Shown here: piece after piece, positions 49,271 to 57,345 of the stretch
Numbering within the stretch: position 1 is the first letter of the stretch
How the letters are laid out: each line of letters starts with the position of its first letter
DNA from: DASUKL01 sp036278755
Lineage (GTDB): Bacteria; Chloroflexota; Limnocylindria; Limnocylindrales; CSP1-4
Assembly: GCA_036278755.1 (NCBI GenBank)
Contig: DASUKL010000114.1
Span: 34,014-98,013 of the forward strand
Direction: 5' to 3'
DNA: 64,000 nt
The notes under the pieces: model-generated
Told to the model about the DNA's origin: nothing
The model's input: the letters and a program-made list of their open reading frames with translations, nothing else
Databases searched by the model: none
Program-made: the position numbers and the translations under genes

Positions 49271-50269
49271 ATGCGCCTCGCCCAACTGGGAGCGGGCCGC
49301 ATCGGCCGACTCCACGCCCGCCTCCTGGCGGAGCTGATCGATCCCCTGGACCTCATCGTGGCCGACATCGACGCCGCCCGGGCGGCCGAGGTGGCCGCCG
49401 CCGTGGGGGCCACCCCGGCGGCCTCCATCGACGAGGCCGTGGGGCGCGCCGACGCGCTCGTCATCGCCGCCGCCACGGATGCCCACGCCGGCCTCGTCCG
49501 GCGCGGCCTGGAGCGGCGGATCCCCGTCTTCTGCGAGAAGCCCCTGGCCCGCTCGCTGACCGAGACCGTGGCCCTGGTCGAGGCCGTCGAGGCGTCCAAG
49601 GTGCCGGTCCAGGTCGGGTTCCAGCGCCGCTTCGACCCGGCCTACCGCGAGGCGCGCCGGCTGGTCGAGACGGGCGCCCTGGGCACGATCTACGCCATCC
49701 GCCTGGCCGGCCACGATCCCGCTCCGCCCCACGAGGCCTACATCCCGACCTCGGGCGGCATCTTCCGCGACTTCTCCATCCACGACTTCGACGCCCTCCG
49801 CTACCTGACCGGTAGCGAGGTGGCCGAGGTCTACGCTGACGGCGAGGTGCGGGGCTTCCCGGTCTTCGGCCGCTACGGCGACGTCGACACGGCCGTGGCC
49901 ACCCTCCGCCTCGTCGACGGGACCCTGGCCGTGCTCACCGTGACCCGTCACGATCCCCTGGGCTACGACATCCGGACCGAGATCTTCGGCTCCGGCGACA
50001 GCGTGGCCATCGGGCTCGGCCCGCGGACCCCGCTGCGCTCCCTCGAGCCGGGCGTGCCACCGCCCGCCGGCCCGACCTGGAGCGACTTTCTCGTCCGCTT
50101 CGAGGATGCCTACCGGGCGGAGCTGGCGGCCTTCCTCCAGGTAGCCCGGGGGGAGATCGCCACGCCCTGCACGGCCCGCGACGGCCTGGCCGCCCTCCTC
50201 GTGGCCGAGGCCGCGGACCGCTCGCGCCACGAGCACCGCCCCGTGGCCATCGCCGAGATCGGGGATTGA
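49271..50269 (+). CDS. iolG: Inositol 2-dehydrogenase
   Basis: NAD-dependent oxidation of myo-inositol to 2-keto-myo-inositol. The 332-residue Gfo/Idh protein has GAGRIGRLHARLL, FCEKPLARSLTET with the catalytic Lys, QVGFQRRFDPAYREAR and GGIFRDFSIHDFDALRYL with the catalytic Asp/His, the pattern of IolG. GGAGGTG precedes the ATG, which fixes the start although the frame is open far upstream. It is followed by the inositol-type ABC transporter genes. Confidence 0.93.
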   Translation: MRLAQLGAGRIGRLHARLLAELIDPLDLIVADIDAARAAEVAAAVGATPAASIDEAVGRADALVIAAATDAHAGLVRRGLERRIPVFCEKPLARSLTETVALVEAVEASKVPVQVGFQRRFDPAYREARRLVETGALGTIYAIRLAGHDPAPPHEAYIPTSGGIFRDFSIHDFDALRYLTGSEVAEVYADGEVRGFPVFGRYGDVDTAVATLRLVDGTLAVLTVTRHDPLGYDIRTEIFGSGDSVAIGLGPRTPLRSLEPGVPPPAGPTWSDFLVRFEDAYRAELAAFLQVARGEIATPCTARDGLAALLVAEAADRSRHEHRPVAIAEIGD

Positions 50270-50426
50270 CACCTCGATGACCGGCCCTATCGTCCCGCCC
50301 ATCACCCACGGGCTGGGTCCGCAGCGACCCGGAAGGAGGTGCCTGGGAACCTGGTCTTGACCCTACGCGGACCGCGCCACGGATGGCAGCAAGGCGGCCG
50401 CCCGGCCGCCGGCAGGAGGAGAGAGC
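50270..50426 (+). promoter_or_regulatory. Leader before the sugar-binding protein gene
   Basis: 157 bp containing a possible -35 (TTGACC at about 50356), small inverted repeats (ACCCA-TGGGT; GGCGGCCG-CGGCCGCC near 50393) and a strong AAGGAGGTG (about 50333) followed by no convincing gene. The final GGAGGAGAG serves the lipoprotein ATG. It may be an attenuating leader; no known riboswitch is recognised. Confidence 0.3.
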
Positions 50427-51428
50427 ATGCGATTCCGGAACCTTAGCGTCGGGCTGGTGGGGCTGGCCCTCGTGGTCGGCGCCTGCGGCACCGGCGCCTC
50501 GGCGTCCCCCAGCGGGAGCGGCGGCGCTGGCGCCGCGGCCGGTAAGGGTGCGGGGCTCGACATCGAGGTCGTGACCCACGGCCAGAGCTCCGACCCGTTC
50601 TGGTCGATCTTCGTCAACGGCGTCCACCAGGCCGCGGCCGACACGGGGGCCACGGTCAACTACAACGCGCCCAGTGGCACGACCTTCGACGTGAACCAGA
50701 TGGGCCAGCTCATCGACGCGGCCGTGGGCAAGAAGCCGGCCGGCCTCGTCGTCTCGATCCCTGATGCGACGGCCCTTGGACCGCACATCACCAAGGCCGT
50801 CCAGGCCGGTATCCCGGTCATCTCGGCCAACTCCGGTTCCGACGTCTACCAGAGCCTGGGCATCCTGACCCACGTCGGCCAGGACGAGGAGATCGCCGGC
50901 CAGAAGGCCGGGGCCCTCATGAAAGACGCCGGGGTGACCAACGCGATCTGTGTCAACCAGGAGGTCGGCAACGCCGGCCTCGACGCGCGCTGCAAGGGCT
51001 TCGCGGACGGCCTGGGCGGCAAGTCGACCGTCTTGGGCGTGGAGCTCAGCGACCAGAGCGGGGCCCAGCAGAAGATCGCCGCCGCGCTGCAGGCCGACCC
51101 CAGCATCAACGGCGTGATGGCCCTCGGGCCGACCGGCGCCGCGCCGGCCCTGGCCGCCATCAAGCAGCTGAACCTCAGCTCCGACAAGGTCAAGCTGGCG
51201 ACCTTCGACCTGTCCCAGGACGTGCTCGACGCGATCAAGTCCGGGACGATCCTGTTCGCCGTCGACCAGCAGCAGTGGCTGCAGGGCTACCTGCCGGTCG
51301 TCTTCCTCGTCTACTACCACCTCTACGGCCTCCTGCCGGGTGGTGGTCAGCCCATCCTCACCGGTCCCGGCATCGTCGATAAGACGAACGTCGACACCGT
51401 CATCGCGAACACCGGGACGACCCGCTAG
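50427..51428 (+). CDS. Sugar/inositol ABC transporter substrate-binding lipoprotein
   Basis: Lipoprotein of 333 residues: signal peptide with lipobox VVGAC (Cys20), Gly/Ser/Ala linker, then a Peripla_BP_4 (ribose/inositol-binding) domain with VVTHGQSSDPFWSIFVNGV, VSIPDATALGPHI, PVISANSGSDVYQSLG and QQWLQGYLPVVFLVYY. It lies between iolG and the matching permease and ATPase genes, so myo-inositol is the likely ligand. Two in-domain Cys (ICVNQE, DARCKG) could form a disulfide. Confidence 0.9.
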   Translation: MRFRNLSVGLVGLALVVGACGTGASASPSGSGGAGAAAGKGAGLDIEVVTHGQSSDPFWSIFVNGVHQAAADTGATVNYNAPSGTTFDVNQMGQLIDAAVGKKPAGLVVSIPDATALGPHITKAVQAGIPVISANSGSDVYQSLGILTHVGQDEEIAGQKAGALMKDAGVTNAICVNQEVGNAGLDARCKGFADGLGGKSTVLGVELSDQSGAQQKIAAALQADPSINGVMALGPTGAAPALAAIKQLNLSSDKVKLATFDLSQDVLDAIKSGTILFAVDQQQWLQGYLPVVFLVYYHLYGLLPGGGQPILTGPGIVDKTNVDTVIANTGTTR

Positions 51429-51447
51429 GCGGCCGCCCGAGCCACCC

Positions 51448-51481
51448 GACGGGCCGGCCGCCGCTCGACGGCCGGCCCGTC
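51448..51481 (+). terminator. Intercistronic hairpin between binding-protein and permease genes
   Basis: Thirteen-base-pair perfect stem (51448-51460 with 51469-51481) and an 8-nt loop, 20 bases after the lipoprotein stop. There is no T-tract. Such hairpins commonly stabilise or attenuate the message so that binding protein exceeds permease. Confidence 0.65.
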
Positions 51482-51505
51482 CCCACAGGGAGGGCCGATC
51501 GCCCG

Positions 51506-52558
51506 ATGACCGTCGCCGCCAGCGCCCCCGGCGCCCCGCCCAGTCGCCTGCGGGCCGAGAGCCCGCTCCGGCGCATCTTCTCCCGGCCCGAGGCCGGCGC
51601 CCTCGTCGGCGCCCTGGCCGTCCTGGCCGTCTTCACCGTCCTTGGCTATGGGGGCGGCTTCCTGCGCGCCGCGGGCGTCGCCGGCATGCTCGAGATCGCC
51701 GCCCAGACGGGGATCCTCGGTGTGGCCGTCACGCTGCTCATGATCGGCGGTGAGTTCGACCTCTCCATCGGGGCCATGGCCGGCTTCACGGGCATGTTCC
51801 TGGCCATCCTCATGAGCCAGTACGGGATCCCGCCCATCCTGGCCGTGCCGCTGACCTTCATCCTGGCTCTCATCCTGGGCGCGATCAACGGCTGGCTCTG
51901 CATCCGGACCCGCCTGCCGTCGTTCATCGTGACCCTGGCCACCCAGCTCATCCTGCGGGGCGCGACGATCGCCATGACCCGCTCCATCACCGGACTGACC
52001 ATCGTCAACGTGCCCAAGCAGGACATGACCGACCCGGTCCTGCAGCTCTTCTCAGCCAACCTCTTCAGCATCGACACGGGACGCTTCAACATCGAGCTCA
52101 TCTGGTGGCTGGCCGTCGTCGCCGTGGGCACCTGGGTCCTCGTCCGGACCCGCTTCGGCAACTGGATCTTCGCCGCCGGCGGCTCGGCCCAGGCCTCGAG
52201 CTACGTCGGGGTGCCGGTCGATCGGGTCAAGATCGTCCTCTTCATGGCCTGCGCCGGGTCGGCGGCCCTGTGGGCCTGCATCGTCCTGGCCCTCAACGGC
52301 AGCGCCAACGTCATCAACGGGACCAACAAGGAGTTCGAGGCCATCATCACCGCCGTCGTCGGCGGGGCCCTCCTGACCGGGGGCTACGGCTCCGTCGTCG
52401 GCTCGGCCCTGGGCGCCTTCATCCTGGGCGCGACGAACCTGGGCATCTTCTATGCCGGCATCAACACCGACTGGTACAACGCCGTGCTCGGCCTGCTGCT
52501 GCTCCTGGCCGTGCTGGTCAACACCGTCGTCCTGCGACGGGCCTCGGGGACCCACTGA
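51506..52558 (+). CDS. Sugar/inositol ABC transporter permease (RbsC type)
   Basis: Permease of 350 residues with eight to ten hydrophobic segments. GVAVTLLMIGGEFDLSIGAM, RTRLPSFIVTLATQLILRG, YVGVPVDRVKIVLFM and GGALLTGGYGSVVGSALGAF are characteristic of the RbsC/AraH branch of BPD_transp_2. It stands between its binding protein and ATPase genes; the stop overlaps the ATPase start (TGATG). Confidence 0.94.
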   Translation: MTVAASAPGAPPSRLRAESPLRRIFSRPEAGALVGALAVLAVFTVLGYGGGFLRAAGVAGMLEIAAQTGILGVAVTLLMIGGEFDLSIGAMAGFTGMFLAILMSQYGIPPILAVPLTFILALILGAINGWLCIRTRLPSFIVTLATQLILRGATIAMTRSITGLTIVNVPKQDMTDPVLQLFSANLFSIDTGRFNIELIWWLAVVAVGTWVLVRTRFGNWIFAAGGSAQASSYVGVPVDRVKIVLFMACAGSAALWACIVLALNGSANVINGTNKEFEAIITAVVGGALLTGGYGSVVGSALGAFILGATNLGIFYAGINTDWYNAVLGLLLLLAVLVNTVVLRRASGTH

Positions 52559-53553
52559 TGCAACCTGACCTCCGCCTTCCGCCTCCGCCCGCCCACGACG
52601 ATGCCAACGTCACCCTGCCGGCCGACACCGCGGCCAAGATCGCGGCCTACGGCCAGCATGGCGCCGGCCCCGTGCCCGACCGTGTCCCGGTCCTCGAAGC
52701 GCGCGACATCTCCAAGGACTTCGGCCGGGTCATCGCCCTCGAGCACGTCTCCCTCTCCGTCCGGGCCGGTGAGGTCAACTGCCTCCTGGGGGACAACGGG
52801 GCCGGCAAGTCGACCCTCATCAAGACCCTCTCGGGCGTCCATCAGCCCGATTCGGGGACGCTGGCCATGGATGGCCAGCCGGTCGTCCTGCGCTCGCCCC
52901 GGGACGCCCTGGATCGGGGCATCGCCACGGTCTACCAGGACCTCGCCGTCCTGCCCCTCATGAGCATCAGCCGCAACTTCTTCCTGGGTTCCGAGCCGAC
53001 CATCGGCTGGGGACCCTTCCGCCGCTTCGACGTGGCCAACGCCGGGCGCATCGCGACCGAGCAGATGCTCGAGATCGGGATCCGGGTGCGCGACACGAGC
53101 CAGCTCGTGGGCACGCTCTCGGGCGGCGAGCGGCAGACCCTGGCCATCGCCCGGGCCGAGTACTTCGGGGCCCGGGTGCTCATCCTCGACGAGCCCACAT
53201 CCGCCCTCGGGGTGAAGGAGGCCGCTATCGTCCTGCGCCACGTCATCCGGGCCCGGGCCAAGGGGCTGGGCGTCATCTTCATCACCCACAACGTGCAGCA
53301 CGCCCTGCCCGTAGGCGACCGCTTCACGATCCTCTCCCACGGACGCCTGGCTGGCGAATTCCGGCGCGGGGAGGTGGGTCAGGACGAGCTGCTGCGCCTC
53401 ATGGGCGGCGGCGATGAGCTGGCCGACCTGGCCCGCGAGCTGGAGGGCCTCATGCAGGCCGACCCGAAGGCCGTCGAAGCGGCGGCCACCTCGGGTGAGG
53501 CCACGGCGATCTCGCCCGAGGAGCCGCCCCCGACCCCGCCCCCCGGGGCCTGA
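52558..53553 (+). CDS. Sugar/inositol ABC transporter ATPase with a single ABC domain
   Basis: ATPase of 331 residues. After a 45-residue head: Walker A GDNGAGKS, signature LSGGERQT, Walker B VLILDEPTSALG and H-loop ITHNVQHA. RbsA-type ATPases normally have two tandem ABC domains; here only the first is present, followed by an acidic/Pro-rich tail. It must therefore work as a homodimer, like FrcA-type and other single-domain members. The ATG overlaps the permease stop; the frame is open upstream, but that part lies within the permease gene. Confidence 0.92.
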   Translation: MQPDLRLPPPPAHDDANVTLPADTAAKIAAYGQHGAGPVPDRVPVLEARDISKDFGRVIALEHVSLSVRAGEVNCLLGDNGAGKSTLIKTLSGVHQPDSGTLAMDGQPVVLRSPRDALDRGIATVYQDLAVLPLMSISRNFFLGSEPTIGWGPFRRFDVANAGRIATEQMLEIGIRVRDTSQLVGTLSGGERQTLAIARAEYFGARVLILDEPTSALGVKEAAIVLRHVIRARAKGLGVIFITHNVQHALPVGDRFTILSHGRLAGEFRRGEVGQDELLRLMGGGDELADLARELEGLMQADPKAVEAAATSGEATAISPEEPPPTPPPGA

Positions 53554-53576
53554 CCGGGCTCCCGCCCGAGCCCGTC

Positions 53577-54632
53577 ATGGCTGCCACCATCGCCGACGTG
53601 GCGGCCCAGGCCGGGGTGTCCACGGCCACCGTCAGCCGCATCCTCTCGGGAGCGGCCCACGGTCGCGAGGCTACCCGGGCCCGGGTCCTGGCCGCCGCCC
53701 GCGACCTCGACTACCGGCCCTCCGGGGTGGCCCGGTCGCTCAAGCTGCGGCGGACCCGGACCATCGGGCTCCTCATCACCGACATCCAGAACCCGTTCTA
53801 CCCCGAACTCGTGCGGGCCGTGGAGGACGCCGCCACCGCGCGCTCGTACGCCATCCTCCTCGGCAACGGGGCCCAGGACAGCGATCGGGAGGCGGCCTAC
53901 CTCGAGGTCCTCGCGGCCCGCCGGGTGGACGGCATCCTCATCGCCGCCAGCAGCCTCTCCGAACGCCACGCCCGCTGGATCGCCCGGGCCCCCGTGCCGG
54001 TCGTCCTGGCCAACTGCCAGCTGGGCGGTGAGGGGCCTCCGGCGGTCCTGGCCGACCACGTCGCTGGCGGCCGCCTGGCCGCGGCCCACCTGCTGGGCCT
54101 GGGCCATCGCCGGTTGGGCGTCCTCGACACCCTCCGGCCGAATCCCGCGGCCGAGGAACGCCTGCGCGGCTTCCGAGCCCTGCTGCCGGAGCCGGATCGG
54201 CCGCACCTGGCCATCGGCACCGGCGACGTGCCCGGTGGCCGCCAGGCCATGGCCCGCCTCCTGGCGGAGCAGCCCGCGATCACCGGCGTCTTCTGCTTCA
54301 ACGACCAGATGGCGCTCGGCGCCCTGGGTGCCGCGCGCCGGGCCGGGCGGCATGTCCCGGCCGATCTCAGCATCGTGGGCTACGACGACATCGCCATCGC
54401 CGCCGAGCTCGATCCGCCGCTCACCACGGTGGCCCAGCCCATCGCCGCCATGGGCCATTGGGCGGTGAGCCACCTCGTGAGCCTCATCGAGGGCGGGTCG
54501 GATGGGGGCCCCAGGGACGGCCAGCCCGGCGCGGAGGTCGATGACCGGGCCGAGCCGCGAGTGGTGCGGCTGGCGGTCGACCTGCGGATCCGGGCCACGA
54601 CCGCCCCTCCCCCGCCCCGCGGCGACCGCTGA
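53577..54632 (+). CDS. LacI family transcription regulator (regulator 2)
   Basis: Repressor of 351 residues: helix-turn-helix TIADVAAQAGVSTATVSRIL at 4-23, hinge SGVARSLKLRRT, sugar-binding core from TIGLLITDIQNPFYPELV to DIAIAAELDPPLTTV. It follows the inositol-type ABC genes by 23 bp and is probably co-transcribed with them. It is the best candidate to bind the AATCGATT palindromes at iolE and iolD/iolG, with inositol or a catabolite as inducer. The tail (about 300-351) is longer and more polar than usual. Confidence 0.92.
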   Translation: MAATIADVAAQAGVSTATVSRILSGAAHGREATRARVLAAARDLDYRPSGVARSLKLRRTRTIGLLITDIQNPFYPELVRAVEDAATARSYAILLGNGAQDSDREAAYLEVLAARRVDGILIAASSLSERHARWIARAPVPVVLANCQLGGEGPPAVLADHVAGGRLAAAHLLGLGHRRLGVLDTLRPNPAAEERLRGFRALLPEPDRPHLAIGTGDVPGGRQAMARLLAEQPAITGVFCFNDQMALGALGAARRAGRHVPADLSIVGYDDIAIAAELDPPLTTVAQPIAAMGHWAVSHLVSLIEGGSDGGPRDGQPGAEVDDRAEPRVVRLAVDLRIRATTAPPPPRGDR

Positions 54633-54654
54633 CCGGCATGGAGGGGACGGGCCC

Positions 54655-55635
54655 TCAGGACCCCTTGGCGAGGCGACAGGCCAGGGCCCGGGGGTCGGGC
54701 ACCCCCAGCAGGCCGACGTCCTCGACGACCAGCGAGGCCGCCGCGGCCGCGAGGCGAAGATCCTGCCCGGGCGAGCAGCGGACATCGGCTGTCGCGGCCG
54801 CGATGCGGGCCGCAACGAGGGCCGCCAGGAACGTGTCGCCAGCGCCGGTGGGGTCGACCTCGCGGGGGCTTCGCAGGGCGGGGTACCGTCGCACCGCCAC
54901 GGCTCGACCCCCGATCGCCGGTCGTCGCCCCTGCCCCACCTCGGGCGCGACGGCGCTGCCCACCTCGAGGAGCAGCCCGCCGGCGTCGCCCGCGGTCATG
55001 AGCAGCTCGCTGCCCGCGGCCAGGGGGGCCAGGACCGTCGCCAGGGCGAGGTGATGATCCAGGTCGTGGCGGCTCACGCCGACCAGCCCGGCCCGTTCCA
55101 GGAAGGGCGAGGGTCGAGGGCCCAGGCGCTCGACGTGGCGTCCCGCGCGCAGCACGCGGAGGAGTCCCTGCCAGCCCACGACGACGTGGGCCGTGGCCGG
55201 CGGCACGGCCGCCCAGGCAGGGGGGAGCTCGCCGGCCACGGGGGCCAGGAGCCACCACGACGCCTGCCGCCAGGACGCGGGCAGGGCCGCCACCGGCAGC
55301 GGCGACCCCGGGTCGAGGCACGTCTGGACCCGGCCGCTGGGTCGTTCGACGTTCTCGAAGACGGGTCCGTGGGCCAGGGGTACGAGGCGCACCGCGGCCC
55401 CCGCCTCACGGAGCAGGTCGAGCTCCGAGGCCTCCGCGGCCGGCCCGTCGACCCCCACCAGGGCCGCGCTCCGGATCCCGAGCCGGGCCAGCGTCAGGGC
55501 GCAGTAGGTGACGCCGCCACCCAGCCGCCAGCCGCGCGGGTCGTCCCGGGCCACGTCCCGTGAGGCGGCCCCGACGACCACCACCTCGGGCCGGCGGTCC
55601 GGGCGCGGACCGCGCGTATACTCGGGCCCGGCCAT
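54655..55635 (-). CDS. PfkB family carbohydrate kinase
   Basis: Ribokinase-fold kinase of 326 residues. GWRLGGGVTYCALTLARLG is the substrate-side Gly motif and DPTGAGDTFLAALVAAR the C-terminal PfkB signature with catalytic Asp. The middle is divergent and Trp/Pro-rich. It does not look like standard IolC (5-dehydro-2-deoxygluconokinase), but its place at the end of the inositol cluster makes an inositol-linked sugar kinase possible; an inositol kinase is an alternative. ATG 55635 was chosen at the conserved first strand; the frame is open to 55860. It converges with the regulator-2 gene. Confidence 0.82.
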   Translation of the reverse strand: MAGPEYTRGPRPDRRPEVVVVGAASRDVARDDPRGWRLGGGVTYCALTLARLGIRSAALVGVDGPAAEASELDLLREAGAAVRLVPLAHGPVFENVERPSGRVQTCLDPGSPLPVAALPASWRQASWWLLAPVAGELPPAWAAVPPATAHVVVGWQGLLRVLRAGRHVERLGPRPSPFLERAGLVGVSRHDLDHHLALATVLAPLAAGSELLMTAGDAGGLLLEVGSAVAPEVGQGRRPAIGGRAVAVRRYPALRSPREVDPTGAGDTFLAALVAARIAAATADVRCSPGQDLRLAAAAASLVVEDVGLLGVPDPRALACRLAKGS

Positions 55636-55656
55636 CGCAGCCTCTGATCCAGCGGA

Positions 55657-56097
55657 GTGGGCGTGTACTTCTACGAGATCCACGAGGGTGACACCGACCT
55701 CTTCACCGATGCCCTCCTGGCCCATGAGCTCGAGTTCGACGAGGAGGAGTTCCTGCGCCTCGTCCTCGAGGCTCGGGAGCGCGTCCTCGACGCCTTCGAG
55801 GAGGATACCCTCGTCGAGGCTGTGGCCAACGAGCTCCAGCGCGGCCATGGCTTCATCCACGTCGACGATGCCCGCCTGACCGCCGCAGTCAACGTCGCCG
55901 AGCGCGAGGGCGAGACCTTCCTGGCCGAGATCGGCGCGGAACCGGCCACGGCCCTGGGCGATGAGGACGAGGACGACGAGGAGGACGAAGACGACCTCGA
56001 CTTCGAGGGTCCGGGCCTCCGAAGCCTGCGGGTGACCCTCGACCGGAATCGCGACCTGACCGGCGACGAGGACGAAGACGGCGCCCGTCCCGACTGA
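55657..56097 (+). CDS. Small acidic protein, unknown function
   Basis: Predicted 146 residues, or two fewer if the GTG at 55663 (GGAG just upstream) is used. The first 90 residues form an ordered helical domain (VYFYEIHEGDTDLFTDALLA, EEFLRLVLEARERVLDAF, HGFIHVDDARLTAAVNVAE). They are followed by an Asp/Glu tract (about 100-115) and a polar tail. It starts 21 bp from the divergent kinase gene. I do not recognise a family; the composition suggests a soluble cytoplasmic protein. Confidence 0.7.
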   Translation: MGVYFYEIHEGDTDLFTDALLAHELEFDEEEFLRLVLEARERVLDAFEEDTLVEAVANELQRGHGFIHVDDARLTAAVNVAEREGETFLAEIGAEPATALGDEDEDDEEDEDDLDFEGPGLRSLRVTLDRNRDLTGDEDEDGARPD

Positions 56098-56131
56098 GCG
56101 ACCCTTCAGCCGTCAGGCCCCGTCGTCTCCC

Positions 56132-57235
56132 TCAGACATTGAAGAGCACCTCGATCACGTCCCCATCGCGGACCCGATAGGTCTTGCCCTCCGATCGCAG
56201 CTTGCCGGCCCGGCGGGCCTCGGCGGTGGAGCCGAGGGCCAACAGCTCGTCGACCGGCACGACCTCGGCCCGGATGAAGCCGCGGGCCAGGTCACTGTGG
56301 ATGGCCCCCGCCGCGTCCACCGCCGTGCTGCCATCGCGGATCGTCCAGGCCCGCGTCTCGTCGGGCCCGGCGGTGAAGAAGCTGATGAGGCCGAGCAGGC
56401 GGTAGCTGAGCCGGATCACCCGCTCGAGACCTGACTCGTCGAGGCCAAGATCCGCCCGGAAGGCCGCCGCGGCGTCCTCGTCGAGCTCGGCGATCTCGGC
56501 CTCGATGCGGGCGGACAGGGCGGCCACGAGCGAGTCCCGGTGGTCGTAGCGGGACCGGATCGAGGCGACCAGATCCTCGGCCCGGGGGATGTCCGCCTCG
56601 CCGATGTCGAGCACGGCGAGGACGGGCTTCTCGGTGAGGAAGCGGAAACCGCGGACGCGGGCCGCCTCGTCGGGCTCCAGTCCCAGGTCGCGCACGGGCC
56701 GCCCTTCGGCCAGGGCGGGGACGATCCGCTCGAGCACCGCCCGCTCGCGCTCGTTGGCCTCCCGTTCGGCGGGCGTGCCGTGGCGCCCGCTGGTGTCGAG
56801 CCGTTCGAGCCGCCGCCTGGCCACGTCGTAGTCGGCCAGGGTGAACTCGAGGTCCAGCCGTTCGAGGTCACGCCATGGATCGACGGAGCCTTCAGGATGG
56901 GGGACGGTGGGATCCTCGAAGGCGCGCACGACGTGGAGCAGCGCGTCGGCGTTGCGCAAGCGGGCCAGCTGGTCGGCCGGCAGGTCGTTGGCCCCACCTT
57001 GCCCGTCGACCGGCCGTGGCGGCGCCGGCAGGTCGACGTAGGTCACGTCGGCCGCCACCTCGCGCCGCGGCTGGCAGAGCGCCGTGAGCGCTGCCAGTCG
57101 AGCGTCGGGCACCTTGACCACGCCGACGTTGACGGTCAGGCCGCCGTAGCCGCCCGTCTCGGCATGGCTGCCCGTGAGCGCGTTGAAGACGGTCGTCTTG
57201 CCCGCCCCGGGCAGTCCCACGATCGCGATCTGCAT
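56132..57235 (-). CDS. ychF: YchF/Obg-family GTPase-like protein (divergent G motifs)
   Basis: Protein of 367 residues. P-loop GLPGAGKTT at 7-15, switch region with GGLTVNVGVVKVPDARL, and the C-terminal TGS-like DUF933 domain (ISFFTAGPDETRAWTIRDG ... VRDGDVIEVLFNV) are clear YchF features. Two nucleotide motifs are odd. The G3 site reads DLPAPPRP instead of D-(I/L)-P-G. The region of the YchF NxxE motif reads LDIGEAD. Either it is a fast-diverging YchF or a paralogue of altered specificity. No Shine-Dalgarno is seen; TACCAT lies seven bases before the ATG, so the message is probably leaderless. Confidence 0.85.
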   Translation of the reverse strand: MQIAIVGLPGAGKTTVFNALTGSHAETGGYGGLTVNVGVVKVPDARLAALTALCQPRREVAADVTYVDLPAPPRPVDGQGGANDLPADQLARLRNADALLHVVRAFEDPTVPHPEGSVDPWRDLERLDLEFTLADYDVARRRLERLDTSGRHGTPAEREANERERAVLERIVPALAEGRPVRDLGLEPDEAARVRGFRFLTEKPVLAVLDIGEADIPRAEDLVASIRSRYDHRDSLVAALSARIEAEIAELDEDAAAAFRADLGLDESGLERVIRLSYRLLGLISFFTAGPDETRAWTIRDGSTAVDAAGAIHSDLARGFIRAEVVPVDELLALGSTAEARRAGKLRSEGKTYRVRDGDVIEVLFNV

Positions 57236-57242
57236 GACGGCG

Positions 57243-57248
57243 ATGGTA
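57243..57248 (-). promoter_or_regulatory. Predicted -10 element of leaderless ychF transcript
   Basis: TACCAT on the minus strand, seven bases before the ychF ATG. The 110-bp gap up to the dehydrogenase gene shows no other element. Confidence 0.35.
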
Positions 57249-57345
57249 CCGGCCGGGGCCGACGGGGGCCCGCGGCGCGGTCAGCGACGAGACCCTCTGG
57301 ATGGCGGCGGGACTCAGCCCAAGCTCCCCTGACAGCGGTCGGAGT

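Noticed and set aside
50270..50426. Known riboswitch upstream of the transporter
   Set aside because: Inverted repeats are present but no conserved core of a riboswitch class could be recognised.
54655..55635. IolC (5-dehydro-2-deoxygluconokinase)
   Set aside because: It is a PfkB kinase in the right place, but the N-terminal region lacks the usual IolC pattern, so I kept the family-level name.
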